A program made the position numbers and the translations under genes. From NCBI GenBank assembly GCA_046593875.1, contig JBKJQQ010000206.1, positions 1-9,204 on the forward strand: DNA of 9,204 nucleotides, given 5' to 3'. The stretch's first letter is position 1, and every line of letters begins with the position of its first letter. This stretch comes from SCTD01 sp046593875. GTDB lineage: Bacteria > Actinomycetota > Actinomycetes > Mycobacteriales > SCTD01. The notes under the pieces were generated by a model. That model ran no database searches. It worked only from the letters and a program-made list of their open reading frames with translations, and was not told the DNA's origin. This document shows positions 1 to 5,086 of the stretch, piece after piece.

Positions 1-1253
1 GCGGCGGCCTCGTAGCCGATGAAGGTGTTGAGCGGCGTGACGATCGCCGGCGAGGACTCGGCCAGCTCGCGGCAGCGCTCCTCGTCGGCGACGGCGCCGT
101 CGACGACGCGATCGGCAAGCAGCCGGCTCGTGGTCGCCAGCAACCGGATCGACTGCAGCAGGTTGCTGGCCATGACCGGCAGCATGACGTTGAGCTCGAA
201 GTTGCCGGCCGCGCCGGCGAAGGCGATCGTCGCGTCGTTGCCGATGACCTGGGCGCACACCATGCACAAGGCCTCCGGGAGGACCGGGTTGACCTTGCCC
301 GGCATGATGCTCGAGCCCGGCTGCAGGTCCGGCAAGGCGATCTCGGCGAGCCCGGCGCGGGGGCCGCTGCCCATCCAGCGCAGGTCGTTGCTGATCTTGT
401 AGAGCCCGACGGCGATGGTGCGCAGCTGACCGCTGGTCTCGACGAGCGCGTCACGGGCCCCCTGCGCCTCGAAGTGGTTGCGCGCCTCGGTGAGCGGCAG
501 GCCGGTGGCGGCGGCGACCTCGCGGATGACGGCGGCGCTGAAGCCCCATGGCGTGTTGATGCCGGTGCCGACCGCGGTCCCGCCCAGAGGCAGCTCGCTC
601 AGTCGGGGGAGCGTCGTGTGCAGCCGCTCGACGCCGTAGCGCACCTGCGCGGCGTAGCCGCCGAACTCCTGCCCCAGCGTCACCGGGGTCGCGTCCATCA
701 GGTGCGTGCGCCCGGACTTCACGATCGTCGCGAAGGCACCGGCCTTGCGCTCCAGCGACGAGGCGAGGTGCTCGAGCGCGGGGACGAGGTCGTTGACGAC
801 GGCCGAGGTGGCCGCGATGTGGATGGACGACGGGAAGACGTCGTTGGAGGACTGCGAGGCGTTGACGTGGTCGTTCGGGTGGACGGCAGACCCGAGCTTC
901 TCGGTTGCGAGCGTCGCGAGCACCTCGTTGGTGTTCATGTTGGACGAGGTGCCGGAACCGGTCTGGAAGACGTCGACGGGGAAGTGCTCGTCCCACCGGC
1001 CATCGGCCACCTCGGCGGCGGCGTCCTGGATCGCCTGTGCCATCGGCCCTTCGAGCACGCCGAGGTCGGCGTTGACCTTCGCGGCGGCGGCCTTGATGCG
1101 CGCCAGGGCCTCGATGTGCGCGCGCTCAAGCCGCTGCCCGCTGACCGGGAAGTTCTCCACGGCACGCTGGGTCTGGGCCCGGTACTTCGCATCGGCGGGC
1201 ACCTGGACCTCGCCCATGCTGTCGTGCTCGGTGCGGAAGGCCGGAGAGGTCAT
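1..1253 (-). CDS. fumC: Fumarate hydratase class II (fumarase C), C-terminus cut by the window edge
   Basis: Catalyses reversible hydration of fumarate to L-malate in the TCA cycle. It is a cytosolic, iron-independent homotetramer of the fumarase/aspartase superfamily. The 417 readable residues carry every family landmark: the N-terminal HDSMGEVQVP block (10-19), TGSGTSSNMNTNE (98-110), NASQSSNDVFP (131-141), the active-site histidine in GRTHLMDATP (H184) and the superfamily signature GSSIMPGKVNP (313-323), which holds the flexible catalytic serine loop. Class II fumarases are about 460-470 residues, so roughly 50 C-terminal residues lie outside the window. The ATG at 1253 is chosen because it puts the conserved HDSMG block about ten residues in. 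GGCAGGA lies 7 nt upstream, and the same stretch can be read as a -10 hexamer (CAGGAT, 6 nt before ATG). Divergent from the exporter gene 38 bp away. An aspartase reading is less likely, because the whole sequence follows FumC. Confidence 0.97.
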   Translation of the reverse strand, partial: MTSPAFRTEHDSMGEVQVPADAKYRAQTQRAVENFPVSGQRLERAHIEALARIKAAAAKVNADLGVLEGPMAQAIQDAAAEVADGRWDEHFPVDVFQTGSGTSSNMNTNEVLATLATEKLGSAVHPNDHVNASQSSNDVFPSSIHIAATSAVVNDLVPALEHLASSLERKAGAFATIVKSGRTHLMDATPVTLGQEFGGYAAQVRYGVERLHTTLPRLSELPLGGTAVGTGINTPWGFSAAVIREVAAATGLPLTEARNHFEAQGARDALVETSGQLRTIAVGLYKISNDLRWMGSGPRAGLAEIALPDLQPGSSIMPGKVNPVLPEALCMVCAQVIGNDATIAFAGAAGNFELNVMLPVMASNLLQSIRLLATTSRLLADRVVDGAVADEERCRELAESSPAIVTPLNTFIGYEAA

Positions 1254-1259
1254 GCGGTC

Positions 1260-1285
1260 ATCCTGCCAACAGGGACTGGCAGGCT
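1260..1285. promoter_or_regulatory. Overlapping divergent promoters and inverted repeat between fumC and the exporter
   Basis: The 38-bp gap holds a perfect 7-bp inverted repeat, CCTGCCA (1262-1268) and TGGCAGG (1277-1283), with 8 bp between the arms. Each arm overlaps one gene's start signal. On the minus strand CAGGAT (1265-1260) ends 6 nt before the fumC ATG. On the plus strand CAGGCT (1280-1285) ends 6 nt before the exporter GTG. The arms can equally be read as two Shine-Dalgarno sequences (GGCAGG, 7-8 nt from each start). No convincing -35 box was found for either gene. Whether the repeat binds a regulator is inference. Confidence 0.4.
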
Positions 1286-1291
1286 GCGCAC

Positions 1292-2374
1292 GTGTCCCGG
1301 TCCGCCGTCCGTGTCGTCGTCCGACAGCGGGCCGCGGCGTCGACCGACCGGGTCCGCGGCGGCGCCTGGTCGGTGGTGCAGTGCGCGATCGGGGCCATGG
1401 TGGCGTGGGCGCTCGCGACCGAGGTGCTGGGTCACGACCGGCCGTTCTTCGCCTGCGTCGCCGTCGTGGTGTGCCTGGGCGTGCGCGCGGCGCAGCGGCT
1501 GCGAAGGGTCGCCGAGCTCGCGATCGGCGTCACCGTCGGCGTCGCCGTGGGGGACGCGCTCGTCGACGTCATCGGGACCGGCGCCTGGCAGATCGGGCTC
1601 GTCGTCGGCATCGCGCTGGTGCTCGCTCTGGCCCTGGACGGTGGCACCCTGGTCACCGCGCAGGCCGGCCTGCAGGCGGTCTTCGTCGTCGCGCTGCCGC
1701 GGGTGCCCGGCGGGGACGTCGCCCGCTGGGAGGACGCCATGGTCGGCGGCGCCACCGCGCTCGCCGTCGCCGCGCTGCTGCCCGCGTCGCCGTGGCGGCC
1801 CGCGCACCGCGCCGGTCGGCAGGTGCTCCAGGACGCGGCGGCGTTCGTGCGCGAGTGCGCCGCGGCCGTCCGTGATCAGGACGCCGCCACCGCTGCCTTC
1901 GCGCTGAGCCGCGCCCGCGCGACGCAGCCGACGCTCACCGCCTGGACCGAGGCGCTCGGCACCGGGCGGGACATCACCCGGCTGTCCCCGCTGCGGCGGG
2001 ACACCGGGCACGTGTGGGAGGCGCAGACCGTGCTCGCCGCCGGCGTGGACCGGGCCGTGCGCAACCTGCGGGTGCTCGTCCGGCGCGTGCTGTTCGCGCT
2101 CGGCGACGCCGACCCGCTGCCGGCGCCGCTCGCGCCGTTGCTGCTGCAGCTCGCGGACGCCGTGGACCTCATGGCCGCGGACGTCGGTGCCGGCCAGGGC
2201 CGGGCGGTGTCGGCACTGACCGCCCTGGCGCCGCTGCTGGACCCCGCCACCCTGGGCAGCGGGCTGTCGTCCAGCGTCGTGGTCGGGCAGCTGCGGTCCG
2301 CGGTCGTGGACCTGCTGGAGGCGTGCGGCGTGCCCCCCGACGCCGCGCGCGCGAGCCTGCCCAGCAGTCACTGA
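1292..2374 (+). CDS. FUSC / aromatic-acid-exporter-type integral membrane protein
   Basis: 360 residues, probably an inner-membrane efflux component of the FUSC/ArAE (fusaric acid resistance-like) group; its substrate cannot be read from sequence. The N-terminal half has six hydrophobic segments at about residues 27-46, 51-66, 74-95, 98-116, 120-136 and 147-164. They are preceded by an Arg-rich cytoplasmic start and include the Gly-rich helix AELAIGVTVGVAVGDAL typical of these proteins. Residues ~168-360 form a soluble, Ala/Leu-rich helical domain, as in the single-repeat actinobacterial members. The GTG at 1292 is preferred because it leaves about 25 residues before the first helix; GTG or ATG codons at residues 28, 29 and 36 would cut into that helix. 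Transcribed divergently from fumC. There is no hydrophobic second half, so this is the short form rather than the long two-repeat exporter. Family assignment is fairly secure, and transport function is inferred. Confidence 0.78.
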   Translation: MSRSAVRVVVRQRAAASTDRVRGGAWSVVQCAIGAMVAWALATEVLGHDRPFFACVAVVVCLGVRAAQRLRRVAELAIGVTVGVAVGDALVDVIGTGAWQIGLVVGIALVLALALDGGTLVTAQAGLQAVFVVALPRVPGGDVARWEDAMVGGATALAVAALLPASPWRPAHRAGRQVLQDAAAFVRECAAAVRDQDAATAAFALSRARATQPTLTAWTEALGTGRDITRLSPLRRDTGHVWEAQTVLAAGVDRAVRNLRVLVRRVLFALGDADPLPAPLAPLLLQLADAVDLMAADVGAGQGRAVSALTALAPLLDPATLGSGLSSSVVVGQLRSAVVDLLEACGVPPDAARASLPSSH

Positions 2375-2482
2375 CCACGGGCGCATGGTCAAGACGGGCC
2401 ATCCCGACGCCGACGTACGGACAGTCGCGTAACCCTTCTGGGCGGTGCGGCGATGACCCCGGCAGTTGCCCCCGCCCCCCTT

Positions 2483-2487
2483 GGAGG
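2483..2487 (+). promoter_or_regulatory. Shine-Dalgarno site (GGAGG) that fixes the start at 2492
   Basis: GGAGG lies 4 nt before the ATG at 2492 and is the clearest ribosome binding site in the window. It decides the start: an in-frame ATG at 2453 lacks a comparable site and would put 13 extra residues before the signal peptide. The rest of the 117-bp gap after the exporter (2375-2491) shows no confident promoter or terminator. Confidence 0.75.
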
Positions 2488-2491
2488 ACTC

Positions 2492-2965
2492 ATGAGCTCG
2501 ACCCCCCGCAGCTGGAAGATCCTCGCTGCCGCCGCCTCGTCCGGTGTCCTCGCCGCTGCCGCCCTCGGTGGCGTCGCCCTCGCGGACGACGACCGGCCCG
2601 CCACGCCCGCCCCGGCCATCTCGGTCGACGCGCCGCTGAGCGACGCCGACAAGGAGCTCGTGGCCAACGCGCCCGACAACGAGCGCGACGCGACCGTCAC
2701 GGCCGTCCCGGACTCCCCGAAGACCCCCGCCGCCGCGGTGACGACCGTCGCCCCCGTCGTGGAGGTCGCGGACTCCCCGAGCGCACCGTCGCAGGCCTCC
2801 GCCGTCAGCGAGGCGTCGGCAGCGAGCGTGGCGTCCACCGACACCCCGGTCAGCCAGCCGTCGACGGACACCCCGCCCACCTCGGGCGAGGACCCGGCGA
2901 CTGCGGATGAGGACCCGGCGACTGCGGACGCCCCCGCGACGCCCGAGACGCCGCAGACCCCCTGA
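2492..2965 (+). CDS. Small secreted Pro/Ala/Thr/Ser-rich hypothetical protein
   Basis: 157 residues; I do not recognise a family. It begins with a classic Sec signal peptide: MSSTPRSWK, a hydrophobic Ala/Leu/Val run (~residues 10-27), then a VALA/DDD type I cleavage site near residue 29. There is no lipobox cysteine. The mature ~128 residues are low complexity, rich in Ala, Pro, Thr, Ser, Asp and Glu and nearly free of aromatic residues, with no cysteine. Short motifs recur: DSPKT and DSPSAP, STDTP twice, and a tandem EDPATAD repeat. The tail therefore looks intrinsically disordered and acidic. There is no LPxTG motif and no C-terminal membrane anchor, so it is probably released or loosely associated with the wall. 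It appears monocistronic, with its own ribosome site upstream and a strong hairpin just after the stop. Coding is supported by that signal peptide, ribosome site and terminator; the function is unknown. Confidence 0.75.
   Translation: MSSTPRSWKILAAAASSGVLAAAALGGVALADDDRPATPAPAISVDAPLSDADKELVANAPDNERDATVTAVPDSPKTPAAAVTTVAPVVEVADSPSAPSQASAVSEASAASVASTDTPVSQPSTDTPPTSGEDPATADEDPATADAPATPETPQTP
2888..2929 (+). repeat. Tandem 21-bp repeat, two copies, inside the secreted protein gene
   Basis: Two adjacent 21-bp units (2888-2908 and 2909-2929) match at 20 of 21 bases, differing only at the last (T versus C). Each encodes EDPATAD. Identity at the nucleotide level, including wobble positions, points to recent duplication rather than selection on the protein alone. 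It lies near the 3' end of the gene, in the disordered tail. Confidence 0.85.
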
Positions 2966-2980
2966 TCCCCTCGCACGACA

Positions 2981-3014
2981 CCGCCGCCCCGCAGGTCCGC
3001 CTGCGGGGCGGCGG
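2981..3014 (+). terminator. Strong intrinsic-type hairpin after the secreted protein gene
   Basis: A perfect 15-bp stem, 2981-2995 pairing with 3000-3014, closes a 4-nt loop (TCCG) and begins 16 nt after the TGA at 2963-2965. Only three of its fifteen pairs are not within G/C runs of the CCGCCGCCCCGC type. There is no downstream T-tract (GCGTGCT follows), which is common for terminators in high-GC actinomycetes. Being palindromic, it could act on either strand, but only plus-strand genes flank it. Confidence 0.82.
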
Positions 3015-3028
3015 CGTGCTGCGGGCAG

Positions 3029-3034
3029 GACACT
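3029..3034 (+). promoter_or_regulatory. Possible -10 hexamer for the phosphotransferase gene (leaderless start)
   Basis: GACACT has A at position 2 and T at position 6 and ends 6 nt before the GTG at 3041. GGGCAGGA (3023-3030) overlaps it and could instead serve as a ribosome site, 10 nt from the start. The -35 region would fall inside the terminator stem and shows no match to TTGACA. Confidence 0.3.
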
Positions 3035-3040
3035 GCACGC

Positions 3041-4216
3041 GTGCCTGATGAGGACCGGCTCGCCGCCGCCTACGCCGCGCTCACGGCGGCCGACCCGCTG
3101 GAGCTGCTCGCCCCGCTCGTCGCGGCCGACGGCGCCGAGCTGCTGAGCGCTGCCCGCGAGGACGTCACCTACCGGCCGGGCCACGACGCGGTGGTGCGCT
3201 TCGCGGCCACGGTCCAGCGGGACGGGGCGCCGGTGCGCGAGGGCTGGGTGGTCGCCGCCGGGGGAGCGCCGGCCCCGACGGCGCTCGTCCTGGACGGTCC
3301 GGTCGGGCCGGTCTCGGCCTGGCGCGTCCGCGACGACCCGGACCTGGTGGGGCTGCGCTCGGCGCTGGACGTCGAGGCGGTCGCCGGACTGCTCACTGCC
3401 CTCGGCCTCCCGCCGGAGGGCGTCGGACTCACCCTGGTCGCCATCCGTCCGCGCCGGCGTGCGGTCGTGGAGGTCCGGACCCCGAGCGTCCGGCTGTTCC
3501 TCAAGTGCGTGCGGCCGTCGGCCGTCGCGGACCTGCGCCTGCGGCACGACGCCTGCCGCGAGGCCGGCGTGCCGGTGCCCAAGGCGCTGGCCGTGGACGA
3601 GACGCTCGGTCTGCTCGTGCTCTCGCCGCTGGCCGGCACCCCGCTGCGTGCCCTGCTCCTGGCCGAGACGTCCGAGCTGCCCCCCGCGCAGGAGGTCGCC
3701 GACCTCCTGCGCAGCCTCGCCCGGGTCGAGCTGACCCTGCCTGCCCGCGACCCGCGCCGGCACGCCCGCGGGCACGGCGCCCTGCTCAAGGAGGTGCTGC
3801 CGGCCGAGTCGGCCCGCGTCGACAGGGCGCTCGCGGCGATCGACGAGGCCGGGCCGGTCGCCGTCGGCGGGGTGCACGGCGACTTCTACGACGGACAGGT
3901 CCTGGTCCAGGACGGCCGCGTTGCCGGGCTGGTCGACGTGGACGGCGCCGGCACGGGGCGGCCCGCGGACGACGCCGGCAACCTGCTGGCGCACCTGCAG
4001 GTGCTGGGCGCGCTGGGCCTCACCGGTCCGCGGGCGCGGGAGTGGGTCAGCGGCACGGCCGCGGCCGTCCGCCCGCTGCACGACCCGCGCGAGCTGGCCA
4101 GGAGCACCGCGGCGATCCTGCTCGGCCTGGCCACCTGGCCGCACTCACGGCACACCCCGGACTGGGAGCAGCAGACCCGCACGCTGCTCGACCTCGTCGA
4201 ACAGGCGCTGGCGTAG
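3041..4216 (+). CDS. Aminoglycoside-phosphotransferase-fold kinase (APH family), substrate unknown
   Basis: 391 residues with the protein-kinase-like APH fold. Such enzymes transfer the ATP gamma-phosphate to a small-molecule hydroxyl; the substrate here cannot be told. The N-lobe has VTYRPGHDAVVRF (42-54) and a candidate ATP-binding lysine in RLFLKCVRP (K155). The C-lobe has the catalytic loop VHGDFYDGQVLV (278-289), with H279 and catalytic D281, and a metal-binding DFG-equivalent VDVDGAGTGRPADDAGN (298-314), with D299/D301. The usual HGDxxxxN asparagine is Q286. The start at the 3041 GTG has GGGCAGGA upstream and agrees with the family's long N-terminal extension. Sixty bases separate it from the exonuclease III gene on the same strand. 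It need not be a resistance gene: chromosomal actinobacterial members act on many metabolites. Fold is confident; function is not. Confidence 0.82.
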   Translation: MPDEDRLAAAYAALTAADPLELLAPLVAADGAELLSAAREDVTYRPGHDAVVRFAATVQRDGAPVREGWVVAAGGAPAPTALVLDGPVGPVSAWRVRDDPDLVGLRSALDVEAVAGLLTALGLPPEGVGLTLVAIRPRRRAVVEVRTPSVRLFLKCVRPSAVADLRLRHDACREAGVPVPKALAVDETLGLLVLSPLAGTPLRALLLAETSELPPAQEVADLLRSLARVELTLPARDPRRHARGHGALLKEVLPAESARVDRALAAIDEAGPVAVGGVHGDFYDGQVLVQDGRVAGLVDVDGAGTGRPADDAGNLLAHLQVLGALGLTGPRAREWVSGTAAAVRPLHDPRELARSTAAILLGLATWPHSRHTPDWEQQTRTLLDLVEQALA

Positions 4217-4265
4217 CGGGTCCGTGAAGGGCGGGGGTCGGCGCCCCGGTCGTCTGCTGCTGCGC

Positions 4266-4271
4266 GATGCT
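4266..4271 (+). promoter_or_regulatory. Possible -10 hexamer for xthA (leaderless start)
   Basis: GATGCT fits xAnnnT and ends 5 nt before the GTG at 4277. No good Shine-Dalgarno is present between 4217 and 4276, which favours either a leaderless transcript or read-through from the phosphotransferase gene. No clear -35 box is visible. The same gap holds a weak 5-bp GC hairpin (CGGGG/CCCCG) not strong enough to call a terminator. Confidence 0.3.
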
Positions 4272-4276
4272 GACCC

Positions 4277-5053
4277 GTGCGCATCGCGACCTGGAACGTG
4301 AACAGCGCCAAGGCGCGTCAGCCCCGGCTCCTGGCCTGGCTGGAGCAGCGCCAGCCCGACGTGCTGCTCCTGCAGGAGACGAAGCTCGCCGATGCCGCCT
4401 GGCCTGCGGCCGTGTACGCGGATGCCGGCTACGCGTCCGCGCACCACGGGACAGGGCGTTGGAACGGCGTGGCGATCCTGTCGCGCGTCGGACTGGACGC
4501 CGTCGCCCGCGACGTGCCCGGCCAGCAGCCGTTCGACGACGTGCTGGAGGGCCGTGCCATCGGGGCGACCTGCGGCGGCCTGCGCCTGTGGTCGCTCTAC
4601 GTGCCGAACGGGCGCAGCGTCGGAAGTCCGCACTTCGACTACAAGATCGGCTTCCTGGAGCAGCTGCAGCAGATCGTGGCCGATGAGGGCGCCGGACCGT
4701 TCGGTCTGCTCGGCGACTTCAACGTGGCGCCGACCGACGCCGACGTCTGGGACGCCGCGCTGTTCACGGAGTCCACGCACGTCACGCCCCAGGAGCGGTC
4801 GGCGGTCGACGCACTCGGGCTGCGCGACCTGCCGCCACGGGCGTCGGCGGATCCCGCCGACGCGCGTCCGCCCTACACGTTCTGGGAGATGCGGATGCTG
4901 GGCTTCCAGAAGGGTCGTGGCATGCGGATCGACCTGGCACTGGTGAACGACGCGCTGGAGTCCCGGGTCGTGGACGTGTGGGTGGACCGGGACGCCCGGC
5001 GGGGCGAGGGCCCGTCGGACCACGCGCCCCTCGTCGTCGACCTGGCCGAGTAG
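4277..5053 (+). CDS. xthA: Exodeoxyribonuclease III (AP endonuclease of the ExoIII/EEP family)
   Basis: 258 residues, the usual length. Mg-dependent 3'-5' exonuclease and AP endonuclease of base excision repair: it cuts 5' of abasic sites and trims blocked 3' ends. All catalytic positions of the ExoIII family are visible: N7 (TWNVNS), metal ligand E34 (LLQETK), Y108 (YVPNGR), D147 and N149 (GDFNVAPTD), D219 (MRIDLAL) and the final D248-H249 pair (PSDHAP). The DNA-contacting YTFWEMRMLGFQKGRGMRID block (200-219) also fits. The GTG at 4277 is required, since the N-terminal RIATWNVNS strand follows immediately. It converges on the ceramidase-like gene with 30 bp between stops. Related EEP-fold phosphatases lack this full residue set, so the assignment is firm. 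Confidence 0.96.
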   Translation: MRIATWNVNSAKARQPRLLAWLEQRQPDVLLLQETKLADAAWPAAVYADAGYASAHHGTGRWNGVAILSRVGLDAVARDVPGQQPFDDVLEGRAIGATCGGLRLWSLYVPNGRSVGSPHFDYKIGFLEQLQQIVADEGAGPFGLLGDFNVAPTDADVWDAALFTESTHVTPQERSAVDALGLRDLPPRASADPADARPPYTFWEMRMLGFQKGRGMRIDLALVNDALESRVVDVWVDRDARRGEGPSDHAPLVVDLAE

Positions 5054-5086
5054 CGCAGGATCACCCGAGCCGGACTCTGCGTGCTA
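5051..5086. terminator. Possible weak bidirectional terminator between convergent genes
   Basis: The 30-bp gap and both flanking stop codons form an imperfect palindrome: TAG/CTA outer pairs plus CGCAG (5054-5058) with CTGCG (5077-5081), with a 2-nt bulge and an 18-nt loop. Two convergent genes need termination here and nothing else in the gap offers it, but the stem is short and there is no T-tract. Confidence 0.25.

Noticed and set aside
2385..2402. Small hairpin ATGGTC/GGCCAT after the exporter stop
   Set aside because: Six pairs including a G-U wobble and no T-tract; too weak to call a terminator or operator.
2453..2491. Upstream in-frame ATG for the secreted protein (13 extra residues)
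   Set aside because: The GGAGG at 2483-2487 serves the ATG at 2492, and the signal peptide is better formed from there.
1250..4144. A stop-free minus-strand frame of 964 codons opposite the exporter, the secreted protein gene and the phosphotransferase gene
   Set aside because: Its translation is Arg/Gly/Gln-rich low-complexity sequence with no domain, and it crosses three well-supported plus-strand genes and a terminator. Long antisense open frames are expected when third codon positions are nearly all G or C.
3041..4216. Reading the phosphotransferase as an aminoglycoside resistance gene
   Set aside because: Only the fold and catalytic loop are shared. There is no mobile element, no resistance neighbour and no base-composition shift, and the catalytic Asn is replaced.
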